DNA of 64,000 nt. It comes from Halomonas sp. LR3S48. Its GTDB lineage: Bacteria > Pseudomonadota > Gammaproteobacteria > Pseudomonadales > Halomonadaceae. The translations under genes and the position numbers were made by a program. Positions 1 through 8,037 of the stretch are shown here, piece after piece. The stretch's first letter is position 1. The number at the start of each line of letters is the position of its first letter. The notes beneath the pieces were generated by a model. That model worked only from the letters and a program-made list of their open reading frames with translations, ran no database searches and had not been told where the DNA came from. Where the stretch lies: the NCBI RefSeq assembly GCF_025725665.1, contig NZ_CP107009.1, forward strand, positions 3,100,001-3,164,000, read 5' to 3'.

Positions 1-769
1 CACGCACCCGATCGCCTATCGCCACCGATTCCAGCGGGCAGGGCTGCCAGCTGCCCTGCCCCCACCGCCGTACTTCGGTGGGAGGCTCGTACAGAGCCTG
101 CAGCGCCCGCAGCCCTCGGTGGCGGCACAGGGTTTCCACCAGCCGGCCCGCCAACAGCAGCGCGACCAGCATCACTGCGGTATCGAAATAGACCTCCGCC
201 GAGCCGCGCAAAAGCAGCCATAGCGATACAGCCACCGCCGTCAGCGCACCCAGCGACACCAGCGCATCCATGCCGGGGCGCCGCGCTCGTGCCGTACGCC
301 ACCCGGCCCGATAGAACGGGAACGCCACGTAGGTAACGACAGGCAAGGCGAAGGCACCGGACACCCAGGCCATGACCAGCTCCAGCCGTGGGCTGGGCAT
401 GGCACCGGCATAGATCAACAGCGAGGCGATCATGGTCCACATGCCGAAGGCGATTGCCGCCAGCAGACGCAGGGTGAGATAGCGGCTTTCGGCTTCCAGT
501 CGCGTTTCGGCATCGCCCACCGCCTCCGGCGGCCCGAGGCTGTAGCCGAGCCGCTTGACGGCGGCGGCCAGCCGGGTTTCCTCCAAAGCGTCCGGCCGCC
601 CCTGCACCAGCAGGATAGCGCTGGGGTAGTGCACGCTGGCAGCTACCACACCGGATAGCCGCATCAATTGGGCCTCGACGGCCAGCGCACAGCTGGTACA
701 CCACAGCCCTTGGACCGAATAGAGCGCCTCATGGGTACGCGAAGAGTCGCGATGGGAAGTTGTCGTCAT
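1..769 (-). CDS. Heavy-metal (copper-type) P-type ATPase, N-terminal part, cut by the window edge
   Basis: This is the first 256 codons of a P1B-type ATPase that pumps a metal ion, probably Cu(I), across the inner membrane. I translated it from the ATG at 769. It has a heavy-metal-associated domain with a WCTSC metal site near residues 23-27, then hydrophobic segments, and the P1B landmark GMDAL followed by another membrane pair ending in AGRLVE. The phosphorylation loop and ATP-binding domain lie beyond base 1. It lacks the extra N-terminal cysteine cluster typical of FixI/CcoI pumps, so I do not assign it to cbb3 oxidase assembly. It is transcribed divergently from the radical SAM gene, and their shared 96-bp gap contains a LexA-type box. 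Metal specificity cannot be settled from this part. Confidence 0.85.
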   Translation of the reverse strand, partial: MTTTSHRDSSRTHEALYSVQGLWCTSCALAVEAQLMRLSGVVAASVHYPSAILLVQGRPDALEETRLAAAVKRLGYSLGPPEAVGDAETRLEAESRYLTLRLLAAIAFGMWTMIASLLIYAGAMPSPRLELVMAWVSGAFALPVVTYVAFPFYRAGWRTARARRPGMDALVSLGALTAVAVSLWLLLRGSAEVYFDTAVMLVALLLAGRLVETLCRHRGLRALQALYEPPTEVRRWGQGSWQPCPLESVAIGDRVR

Positions 770-833
770 GCCTGAAGCGTACTCGCCCGTGGCGAGTTAT
801 CCAGCATTGGCGACTCACCGAAGGCGTCATATA

Positions 834-849
834 CTGTACATAAATACAG
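834..849 (+). promoter_or_regulatory. LexA (SOS) box before the radical SAM gene
   Basis: The sequence CTGTACATAAATACAG fits the gammaproteobacterial LexA consensus CTGT-N8-ACAG exactly, with an AT-rich centre. It ends 16 bp before the ATG at 866, so a bound repressor would cover the promoter or leader. The site also lies 64 bp upstream of the divergent P-type ATPase start. The Pseudomonas aeruginosa homologue PA0069 has, to my recollection, been listed in the LexA regulon, which supports the assignment. Confidence 0.8.
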
Positions 850-865
850 CAGAAGGGATTGACCC

Positions 866-1948
866 ATGCCTCGGTTCGATCAAAAGCAGCTACGCAAGGG
901 GCGCGGCGCCACCTACAACCCCGACAACCGCTTCGCCCCGACCCACAGCGAGACGGAAGACGACGGCTGGTGGCAGGAGGAAATGCCGACGCGGCTGGCC
1001 ACTGTCGTAAACGACGAACGAGCGCGCAGTGCGCTCTCCTGGAACGACTCGCCCGACCTCGCCTTCGACCGCTCGCTCAACCCTTACCGCGGCTGCGAGC
1101 ACGGCTGCATCTACTGCTATGCACGACCCAGCCACGCCTACTGGGACCTGTCTCCGGGTATCGACTTCGAGACCCGCCTGATCGCCCGCAGCGGCCTGGT
1201 CGATCGGTTGCGAGAGGAGTTCTGCAAGCGCAGCTACGTGTGCCGCCCCATCGCCCTTTCCGGCAACACCGACTGCTACCAGCCACTGGAAGCGGAGCGC
1301 GGCAGCACCCGAGAAATTCTCGCCTTCCTGCTCGAGTGTCGCCATCCGGTTTCGATCATTACCAAGAGCGCGCTGATCCTGCGCGACCTGGACCTCCTCG
1401 CCGAACTGGCCGACATGCGCCTGGCCCGGGTGTCGATCAGTCTCACCAGCCTGGACACCGAGCTCAAGCGCAGCCTGGAACCGCGCACCGCCTCGCCTGC
1501 CGCGCGCTTGCGTACCATCGAGCGGTTGAGAAGTGCCGGCATACCGGTGGGCGTGATGGTCGCGCCGGTGATTCCGGGCTTGACCGACCATGAGCTGGAA
1601 CGCCTCCTACAGGCAGCCCGCGATGCCGGGGCGGAATCAGCCGGCTGGACGCTGCTGCGTCTGCCCCGCGAGGTGGCACCGTTGTTCGAGGACTGGCTAC
1701 AGGCCCACTACCCGGAGCGGGCCGGCAAGGTGATGAGTCTAGTGCGACAGTGCCGCAGCGGAGCCGACTACGACAGTCGCTTCGGCAAGCGCATGCGCGG
1801 CGAGGGGATATTTGCCGAGCTCATCGCTCAGCGCTTCGACAAGGCCTGCCGGCGCCTCGGCCTCAACGATCCTGTTAGGCGCGAGGCGCGCCAACTCGAT
1901 ACCACGGCCTTCAGGCCGCCCCGGGCTCAGGGCGACCTGTTCAGTTGA
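866..1948 (+). CDS. PA0069-family radical SAM protein
   Basis: A 360-residue radical SAM protein of the PA0069/Rv2578c family, distantly related to spore photoproduct lyase. The iron-sulfur cluster motif CEHGCIYC gives Cys77, Cys81 and Cys84 (CxxxCxxC), sitting in the family sequence NPYRGCEHG. The rest of the protein fits one radical SAM barrel. No substrate is known for the family. The ATG is preceded by AGAAGGGA at a good distance. A perfect LexA box lies directly upstream, so induction by DNA damage is likely and a role in nucleic-acid repair or damage response is a reasonable inference, not a demonstrated one. The neighbours do not add functional information. Confidence 0.9.
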   Translation: MPRFDQKQLRKGRGATYNPDNRFAPTHSETEDDGWWQEEMPTRLATVVNDERARSALSWNDSPDLAFDRSLNPYRGCEHGCIYCYARPSHAYWDLSPGIDFETRLIARSGLVDRLREEFCKRSYVCRPIALSGNTDCYQPLEAERGSTREILAFLLECRHPVSIITKSALILRDLDLLAELADMRLARVSISLTSLDTELKRSLEPRTASPAARLRTIERLRSAGIPVGVMVAPVIPGLTDHELERLLQAARDAGAESAGWTLLRLPREVAPLFEDWLQAHYPERAGKVMSLVRQCRSGADYDSRFGKRMRGEGIFAELIAQRFDKACRRLGLNDPVRREARQLDTTAFRPPRAQGDLFS

Positions 1949-1990
1949 CCTGGAGAGTGCACGACGGCAGGAACACAGCCCGTAGGAGTG

Positions 1991-2677
1991 TCAGGAAGGA
2001 CGCCGCAGGTCCTCGACGAGAGCGCCGTTCTCCTGCACCTCGGCTTCGTGTGCCGCCTCGCGCCACGGTTCGTCCAGCGCCGCCTCATACCATTGCTGCA
2101 TGGCGGGAAGTGCCAGCAGCCGTTCGACATATGCCATCGAGGGCGCACTCAGCTCGAGCCCAAAGCTCTGCACCCGAAACGCCACTGGAGCGAAGAAGGC
2201 ATCCACTGCAGAGAAGGACTCCCCCGCCAGGAAGGGGCCGCCGAAACCCGTGAGGCCCTGCTGCCAGAGTTCGTCGAGGCGGGCCAGATTGCGAGCCAAC
2301 TCATCCGGTGTTCGGTGCAACCTCACCCTGACCCCGCAGTTCATCGGGCACAGGCTGCGCAGAGCAGCAAAGCCTGCGTGCATCTCGCTGCTGGCGCAAC
2401 GCGCCCAGGCGCGCGCCTCGTCGTCGATTGGCCATACGCCGGCATGTCGCTCCGCCAGATATTCGACGATCGCCAGCGACTCCCACACGGCGCGCTCACC
2501 GTCCTCCAGGCAGGGCACCATTCCCGACGGTGAGAACTCGCGAAAGGCGGTCCAGTTCGATCCAGGCTCGAAAGGGGTCAGGCGCTCCTCGAACGGGATG
2601 TCCAGATGGCGCATCAGCACCCAGGGGCGTAGCGACCAGGAAGAGTAGTTCTTGTTGGCAATATGAAGGCGATACAT
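1991..2677 (-). CDS. Glutathione S-transferase family protein
   Basis: A 228-residue cytosolic glutathione transferase. The N-terminal thioredoxin-like domain (about residues 1-80) starts MYRLHIANKNYSSWSLRPW, with a serine-rich active-site loop, then the cis-proline segment SGMVPCLEDG and the glutathione-binding ESLAIVEYL. The C-terminal helical domain follows. I chose the ATG at 2677: the open frame extends about 25 codons further upstream, but only this start gives the normal family N-terminus. The substrate is unknown. It appears to be a single-gene unit, with a 110-bp gap from the alcohol dehydrogenase gene upstream. Confidence 0.85.
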   Translation of the reverse strand: MYRLHIANKNYSSWSLRPWVLMRHLDIPFEERLTPFEPGSNWTAFREFSPSGMVPCLEDGERAVWESLAIVEYLAERHAGVWPIDDEARAWARCASSEMHAGFAALRSLCPMNCGVRVRLHRTPDELARNLARLDELWQQGLTGFGGPFLAGESFSAVDAFFAPVAFRVQSFGLELSAPSMAYVERLLALPAMQQWYEAALDEPWREAAHEAEVQENGALVEDLRRPS

Positions 2678-2787
2678 GTCGAAACCTGTCGCATGGAAAG
2701 GGAAAAGACAGCATAGCCTGCCAATATCTCTCCCTCCAGGCGAGCCATTCAATATCTTTGCCGTCGTTCACAGCATGAGCCCAAGTC

Positions 2788-3783
2788 TCAAGGAATCAGC
2801 ACTGCGGATCCCGTCAGCCTGCCCTCGCGCAGGTCGGTCAGGGCCTGATTGGCCTGTTCCAAGTGATAGGCGCGTGTCTCGGTGCGTATCGGCACCGTGG
2901 GCGCCAGAGCCAGGAACTCCTCGCCATCCTGGCGGGTGAGATTGGCGACCGAACGGAGGCTGCGCTCCTGCCACAGCAGACGATAGGGAAAGGTGGGGAT
3001 ATCGGACATGTGGATGCCGCCGGACACGACCGCTCCACCCGGGCGCACCTGGGCCAGTGCCAGCGGTACCAGCTCGCCCACCGGCGCAAACAGCAGCGCG
3101 GCATCGAGCGGCTCGGGTGGTACCTGGTCGGCATCACCGGCCCACACGGCACCGAGCCGCAGCGCGAAGGCCTGGGCCACCTCGTCTCCCGGCCGGGTGA
3201 AGGCGTAGACCCGCTGGCCGCACGCCACGGCGAGCTGCACGAGGATATGGGCCGCGGCACCGAAACCATAGATCCCCAGACGTCTATTCTGCTCCCCACC
3301 GGCCAGACGCCAGGTACGATAGCCAATCAACCCGGCACACAGCAGCGGTGCCGTGGCCTGGGCATCTTCCGCCATCATGGGAAAGCAGTAGCGGGCGTCG
3401 GCCACGCCGTACTCGGCGTAGCCGCCATCGAGGGTGTAACCGGTGAATTGCGCTTGAGCGCAGAGGTTTTCGCGACCGGCCACACAGGCCTCGCATTCAC
3501 CGCAGGTCCAGCCCAGCCAGGGCACGCCGATACGCATGCCGGGCGCCAGGTGGCCGACGCCTTCCCCCACCGCCGTGACCTCGCCGACGATCTCGTGCCC
3601 CGGCACCAGCGGCAGGCGTGGCGAAGGCAGCTCGCCATCGACCACGTGCAGGTCGGTGCGGCATACGCCGCAGGCCAGCACGCGATACTGCACCTGGCCC
3701 GCCTCGGGCTCAGGCCGGGACACGAACTCCAGCTGCAGCGGCTGGCCCGGGCCATGCAACCGCATGGCGCGCATCTGGCTCAT
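2788..3783 (-). CDS. Zinc-dependent alcohol dehydrogenase
   Basis: A 331-residue medium-chain dehydrogenase/reductase of the zinc alcohol dehydrogenase family that moves hydride between an alcohol and NAD(P)+. The catalytic zinc ligands are visible as Cys41 (GVCRTD) and His63-Glu64 (PGHE). The structural zinc is held by Cys94, Cys97, Cys100 and Cys108 in the usual four-cysteine loop. A GFGAAAH nucleotide-binding turn lies near residue 170. The ATG at 3783 has AAGGAG about 7 bases upstream. It resembles the AdhP/AcrC-like 'zinc-binding alcohol dehydrogenase family' group. The natural substrate cannot be read from sequence. Confidence 0.88.
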   Translation of the reverse strand: MSQMRAMRLHGPGQPLQLEFVSRPEPEAGQVQYRVLACGVCRTDLHVVDGELPSPRLPLVPGHEIVGEVTAVGEGVGHLAPGMRIGVPWLGWTCGECEACVAGRENLCAQAQFTGYTLDGGYAEYGVADARYCFPMMAEDAQATAPLLCAGLIGYRTWRLAGGEQNRRLGIYGFGAAAHILVQLAVACGQRVYAFTRPGDEVAQAFALRLGAVWAGDADQVPPEPLDAALLFAPVGELVPLALAQVRPGGAVVSGGIHMSDIPTFPYRLLWQERSLRSVANLTRQDGEEFLALAPTVPIRTETRAYHLEQANQALTDLREGRLTGSAVLIP

Positions 3784-3855
3784 GGCAGGCTCCTTGGAAG
3801 AAGTCTCTCACGGGAGCATAGCGCAGCCTCTCGGCTACGCTCAGTTCAGATCTGC

Positions 3856-4719
3856 TCAGCTTACAGCGACTTCATAGCCGGTAAACTTGCGCAGGTTGAT
3901 CACTCCCGTGTCGAGGATCAGGTACTGCCCCTTGAGGCCCAGCAGCGTACCGCTCACCCGCGCCTGCTTGTCGAAGTTGTGCGAGACGATCTTGCGCGGG
4001 AATTCCAGCACAGGGTAATCGAAGCTGACCGGCGCCTCGTCCAGCGCACGAATGGTATCGGTGCCGAAACGCTCGCGCAGTTGGGCGAGCCCACCCTCGA
4101 GCCGGGTCAGTAGCCGGTTGCGCTCCGTTATCAAGTCGAGCGGCTCGACCTCGCCCTTGAGCATGGCGCGCCAGTTGGTGCGGTCGGCCACTTCTTCCTT
4201 GAACAGCATTTCGACCAGGCCGGACTGCTGGCGGGTTTCCACCACCAGAATCGGCAGCGCCTGGACCGCGCCCTGATCGAGCCAGCGGGTCGGTACCTGG
4301 GTGCCTCGCGTGATGCCGACCTTGATGCCGGACGAATTGGCCAGGTAAACCACGTGGGGCTGGAAACAGTGGCGCTCGGCCCACGCCGGTTCCCGGCAGG
4401 TGCCGGCATCGAAGTGGCAGGTCTCGGGCTTGACGATGCAGGTATCGCACTGGGCCAGCTTCTTGAAGCAGGGGTAGCAATAGCCTTGGGCGAAGCTCTT
4501 CTTGGTCGCCCGGCCACAGTGGGTGCAGGCGATGGCGCCCGTCCAGTTCAGCTCGAGCGGCTGGCCGAGGCGCGCATTGAGATCGAGCCGGTGCTCACCG
4601 GCACGTAGCGTATAGCGTACCGCAGCGCCCTGCTCGCCGGGCGCGATGGCCATCTTGCTCAGGCAGCCCTGCACGACAGGAGCCAACTCTATCCGTCCAC
4701 CTTCAATCACGACTGGCAT
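3856..4719 (-). CDS. DUF2797 protein with zinc-binding cysteines and a GIY-YIG-like segment
   Basis: A 287-residue protein of family DUF2797, function unknown. Its middle holds a cluster of cysteine pairs (CTHC, CYPC, CDTC and two further spaced cysteines, about residues 65-110) that should bind zinc. This is followed by VVYLANSSGIKVGITRG, which resembles the start of a GIY-YIG nuclease fold. The ATG at 4719 overlaps the 3' end of the YeaC gene by 17 bp, which suggests translational coupling. An upstream in-frame start near 4758 would lie deeper inside yeaC and is less likely. A nucleic-acid-binding role is plausible from the zinc ribbon but is only inference. Confidence 0.82.
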   Translation of the reverse strand: MPVVIEGGRIELAPVVQGCLSKMAIAPGEQGAAVRYTLRAGEHRLDLNARLGQPLELNWTGAIACTHCGRATKKSFAQGYCYPCFKKLAQCDTCIVKPETCHFDAGTCREPAWAERHCFQPHVVYLANSSGIKVGITRGTQVPTRWLDQGAVQALPILVVETRQQSGLVEMLFKEEVADRTNWRAMLKGEVEPLDLITERNRLLTRLEGGLAQLRERFGTDTIRALDEAPVSFDYPVLEFPRKIVSHNFDKQARVSGTLLGLKGQYLILDTGVINLRKFTGYEVAVS

Positions 4720-4987
4720 CCCGGGCCAACCCCGCCAGTTCGGGCGGCACGTCTGCACCGCTGCTGGCGCTACCGCAGGTGCGCTGCTGCAAGTAACCGA
4801 CCCGCTGCTCCTCGGGCACGTTGTTCTCGTGTTCGTAGCGGATCACCGCCTCGAGGCAGAGTTCGGTCTGCTCCCCGGTCAGCATGCGCCCGTCGGGCCA
4901 CTTGCGCAGCGCCACCGCCTGCTTGAGGCTGTCGTAGATGGCCGGCGTCATTTGCTGGATCATGCGCTCGAAGGTCATATCGCTCAT
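4703..4987 (-). CDS. yeaC: YeaC family protein (DUF1315)
   Basis: A 94-residue small cytosolic protein of the YeaC/DUF1315 family, function unknown. The family signature is the N-terminal MTFERMIQQMTPAIYDSLK followed by ALRKWPDGRML and the helix with YEHENNVPEEQRVGY. I chose the ATG at 4987; an earlier in-frame start at 5047 would run into the rhomboid gene. Its last 17 bp overlap the DUF2797 gene, and the rhomboid gene ends 23 bp upstream, so the three genes probably form one transcript. Confidence 0.85.
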   Translation of the reverse strand: MSDMTFERMIQQMTPAIYDSLKQAVALRKWPDGRMLTGEQTELCLEAVIRYEHENNVPEEQRVGYLQQRTCGSASSGADVPPELAGLARDASRD

Positions 4988-5010
4988 GAGAATTCTCTCG
5001 AAATGGCAGC

Positions 5011-5859
5011 TCAGGGAAGGCGACGAGCTCGGTTCGAATAATACCACCCCATGGCCAGCCCCACGACCAGCCCACCCAGATGCGCCTCGTTGGCCACGTT
5101 GCCGAAGCCGACCGCCGCGGCCATGTCGGTCATGGTAAAGACCATCCAGCCGAGCATGAACACCACCAGCATCTGCGGCACGAAGAAGCCGCTACCCGGC
5201 ACCCGGCGCGACATCAGCCAGACGTAGCCGAGCAGGGCGAAATCGACACCCGACATGCCACCGAACAGCACGGTACCGGTGGCATACTGAGCCAGGTTGG
5301 CACCAATACCGGCCACCAGCAGGATCGTCAACATGCGCCCACTTCCCTGCAGCGTTTCCACCTGGCGCCCGAAGTACCACAGCCACATCATGTTGAAGAT
5401 CAGGTGCATCCAGCCGAAATGCAGGAAGGCCGGCGACAGTAGCCGCCACACCTGCCCCGAGGTCAGCGAGTCGGCCAGTGTGCCGAAGGCCAGCCCGCCA
5501 CCAACGACGGCGACCGGCACGACGGTGAGCATGGCGACGACGATATCGCCCAGCAGCCCCATCAGGGCGAAGACCGCCAGCGAGATCGCTATGGCCGCCG
5601 ACGTCACCGGTGCCAGGCGGAAAGGAACGGTCAGCGAGGCGCCGTTCCGTGGGCGACGGCGCCGCTCCGGCATGATCCGCTCGCCCCGCTGCCAACGCGT
5701 CAGCAACTGCATCAAGGCATCATGCTGTGCCGGATCGGCGAGCCACAGCACTTGCCCCTCCGCCTCCTCGGTGAACCGGTGCCCGATCCGGTTGGCCCAC
5801 AACGCCCGACGAAGCTCACTGGTGTCAGTTTCGTGGGGAAACAACATGATGCGGTACAT
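5011..5859 (-). CDS. glpG: Rhomboid intramembrane serine protease, GlpG type
   Basis: A 282-residue inner-membrane rhomboid protease that cuts transmembrane segments of other proteins. An N-terminal cytosolic domain (about residues 1-70, MYRIMLFPHE start) matches the GlpG N-domain, followed by about six membrane helices. The catalytic dyad is Ser203 in GGMSGVDFALLGY and His260 in NEAHLGG; His152 and Asn156 in WMHLIFNMMWLW are the expected oxyanion and gate residues. The motif uses GMSG where Escherichia coli has GLSG. I chose the ATG at 5859, which has AGGAAG at good spacing, over one six codons earlier. It heads the likely unit with yeaC and the DUF2797 gene. Confidence 0.9.
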   Translation of the reverse strand: MYRIMLFPHETDTSELRRALWANRIGHRFTEEAEGQVLWLADPAQHDALMQLLTRWQRGERIMPERRRRPRNGASLTVPFRLAPVTSAAIAISLAVFALMGLLGDIVVAMLTVVPVAVVGGGLAFGTLADSLTSGQVWRLLSPAFLHFGWMHLIFNMMWLWYFGRQVETLQGSGRMLTILLVAGIGANLAQYATGTVLFGGMSGVDFALLGYVWLMSRRVPGSGFFVPQMLVVFMLGWMVFTMTDMAAAVGFGNVANEAHLGGLVVGLAMGWYYSNRARRLP

Positions 5860-5937
5860 GGAATCTTCCTGAACCAATCTTTTGGAGCATCTTGCGCTGC
5901 AGCAGCCCTTTTCTCAAATCCGGTTCGTGGCGCACAT

Positions 5938-5967
5938 AAAAAATCCGGCGGAAGGGGGGCCGCCGGA
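5938..5967 (-). terminator. Rho-independent terminator behind the metallophosphoesterase gene
   Basis: On the minus strand an 8-bp GC-only stem (TCCGGCGG / CCGCCGGA, arms 5944-5951 and 5960-5967) is followed by six T residues. It lies about 110 bp downstream of the metallophosphoesterase stop and just before the rhomboid gene, separating the two transcripts. Confidence 0.85.
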
Positions 5968-6076
5968 CAAGAGCAAGGGATCATTCAAGGGAACACCTAT
6001 TCAGATGGACGGAGCGAAAGGAAGTTCAGGCTCACGACAAAAAAAATTGTAAAACTTTGTAGTGCGCCGAACCTGC

Positions 6077-7078
6077 TTAGTCGAAGTCGATTTCCCAGGG
6101 CCTGGGCCTTGCCGCCTCCTCCTGGGGCACACGCACCCAGACGAAGTGATTGGCGTCGAGGCGCCGCTCGCCGCTCCAGCGATAGGCCACGAGGCGCCCG
6201 AACTTCACGGCACTGTAGTCCAGGCAGGCGATATTGGCGGTCGGCAGCGCCGGAATGCCCTCGCACCAGTAGTGACCGATGAACAGCGGTGGCTGGTCGA
6301 GTCCGTAATGGGGCAGGCGCTGACGCTCACGGTTGGTCAGGGCACGCTGCTCAAGGTCGTCGGGCAGGTTGTCGGGCTGGAAGATCACGTCGCCCCAGGT
6401 CTGTGGTTCACGCGCCCAGAAGTGCGCCCTGAAGCTGCGCCGAGTAAAGCCGTCGCCGGAGTGGATCTCGACGCCTTCCGGCAGTGGCAGGTGCACCCCC
6501 CGCGTCAGTCGATCGAGTATGCGATAGGCTAGCGTATCCGACGCTACGGACTGCTGCAGGAACGGCTCGTCGATGACGCCGCCCGGACACTCACGATCCA
6601 GTGCGTCGATCAGCGCCTGGTCCCAGCAGGCGTGGACCACCCGGAATTCGCCGAAGTCCAGATACAGCGGAATGTCCATGAACCAGGCCAGGGTCTCGTC
6701 CCACTCCGCAGGGTGGTCGCGGTACTGGTCGAGGGTCTCCTTGATGATGCGGTTGTGTCGCGGGGAGTGATCACGCAGCCACTCACTGCCCTGGCCTTGG
6801 GGCGCACGATGACAATAGGCCAGGGCATTGTATTCATGGTTGCCCATGACGATATGCGCCTCGCCCTCCTCCACCATGCGCCGGACGATGGAAACGGCCA
6901 GGCGAATCCGCGGGCCGCGGTCGATCAGGTCGCCAAGGAAAATCGCCTTGCGCCGCGCATGCCGGTAGACGCCGCCGCGCTGATGGTAGCCGAGCTTCTC
7001 GAGCAGCGCACCGAGGGTTGCCCCGCAGCCATGCACGTCACCGATCAGGTCGTAGCCTTCTATTGCCGCCTGCCTCAC
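6077..7078 (-). CDS. Calcineurin-like metallophosphoesterase
   Basis: A 333-residue phosphoesterase with the complete two-metal active site: GDVHG (residues 13-17), GDLIDRGP (Asp50, Arg55), GNHE (Asn80, His81), a histidine in VVHACWD and a late GHYW. This pattern is shared by the diadenosine tetraphosphatase/PrpE-type enzymes and serine-threonine phosphatases; the substrate is not evident. It begins with GTG at 7078, one base after the stop of nadK, so its translation is probably coupled to NAD kinase. A terminator follows at 5938-5967. Pairing with nadK hints at nucleotide metabolism, as an inference only. Confidence 0.85.
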   Translation of the reverse strand: MRQAAIEGYDLIGDVHGCGATLGALLEKLGYHQRGGVYRHARRKAIFLGDLIDRGPRIRLAVSIVRRMVEEGEAHIVMGNHEYNALAYCHRAPQGQGSEWLRDHSPRHNRIIKETLDQYRDHPAEWDETLAWFMDIPLYLDFGEFRVVHACWDQALIDALDRECPGGVIDEPFLQQSVASDTLAYRILDRLTRGVHLPLPEGVEIHSGDGFTRRSFRAHFWAREPQTWGDVIFQPDNLPDDLEQRALTNRERQRLPHYGLDQPPLFIGHYWCEGIPALPTANIACLDYSAVKFGRLVAYRWSGERRLDANHFVWVRVPQEEAARPRPWEIDFD

Positions 7079-7079
7079 G

Positions 7080-7973
7080 TCAATCCCCCAGCCGGTTGCT
7101 CCAGCCCAGCTTGCTGCGCAGGACCTCGTAGAAGTTGTGACCGAGGGGATGGACCAATTGCACCCGCTGGGGCTTGCGCCTCACCACCAGGATATCGTCC
7201 GGCTTGGCCACGGCGCGCGTCTGGCCGTCACAGCTGATGTGAGGATAGGTCTGATTGGTCTCGCCGATGTGCACGCGGATCTCGCTGGCCGCGTCGATGA
7301 CAATGGGCCGGCTGGACAAGGTGTGAGGAAACATCGGCACCAGCTCGATCACGTCCAGCTTGGGATGCATGATGGAACCGCCCCCTGACAGCGCGTAGGC
7401 GGTGGAGCCGGTGGGCGTGGCCATGATCAGGCCATCGCTGCGCTGGCTGTAGACGAACTGGTTGTCGATGAACAGCTCGAACTCGATCATGCGCACCGCC
7501 TTGCCGGGGTGCAGCACCACTTCGTTCAAGGCATCGCCGTTGCCGACCAGGGTACCGTCGCGATAGAGCTCGGCATCGAGCAGGAAGCGCTCCTCGACCT
7601 CGAACTGGCCGTCGAGCACCTGGCCGACCCGCTCCTCGAGCTCATCGGGCGAGATATCGGTGAGAAAGCCCAGCCGCCCACGATTGACGCCCAGCACCAG
7701 GGTACCGCTGTGACACAGCGTGCGCGCCGCGCCCAACAGGCTGCCGTCTCCTCCCACCACGATGACGAGATCGCAGAGCTCGCCGAGGGTACGCCGGCTG
7801 GCTTCGGGATGACCATGGTCGAGCAGCACGGTGGCGGTCCGGTCCTCGACGATGACATGAAGGCCACGCTCGTCGAGAAAGCGCAGCAGGCGCTTGAGGG
7901 TCTCGACCACCCGGGTACTGCCCAGGCGGCCGATCAGACCGATGTTATTGAAACCGTCGTGCTCTTGTTGCAT
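7080..7973 (-). CDS. nadK: NAD kinase
   Basis: A 297-residue cytosolic enzyme that phosphorylates NAD+ to NADP+ with ATP. The diagnostic motifs are present: GGDGS (residues 74-78), NEVVLHPG and TPTGSTAYALSGGG. Length matches the gammaproteobacterial family. I chose the ATG at 7973, preceded by GAGAGG; another in-frame ATG at 8003 is possible but gives an unusual extension. The next gene, a metallophosphoesterase, follows after a single base. The EamA transporter gene upstream ends 64 bp away. Confidence 0.95.
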   Translation of the reverse strand: MQQEHDGFNNIGLIGRLGSTRVVETLKRLLRFLDERGLHVIVEDRTATVLLDHGHPEASRRTLGELCDLVIVVGGDGSLLGAARTLCHSGTLVLGVNRGRLGFLTDISPDELEERVGQVLDGQFEVEERFLLDAELYRDGTLVGNGDALNEVVLHPGKAVRMIEFELFIDNQFVYSQRSDGLIMATPTGSTAYALSGGGSIMHPKLDVIELVPMFPHTLSSRPIVIDAASEIRVHIGETNQTYPHISCDGQTRAVAKPDDILVVRRKPQRVQLVHPLGHNFYEVLRSKLGWSNRLGD

Positions 7974-8037
7974 GCCCTGGCCTCTCGGATCATGGCCGCT
8001 CATTATGGAGGCTGGGTGCAGGGCGGGCAAACGCCGC

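Noticed and set aside
1..769. Assigning the P-type ATPase to the cbb3 oxidase assembly pump CcoI/FixI
   Set aside because: The extra N-terminal cysteine cluster of CcoI is absent and the gene starts its own transcript; the downstream genes that could support it lie outside the window.
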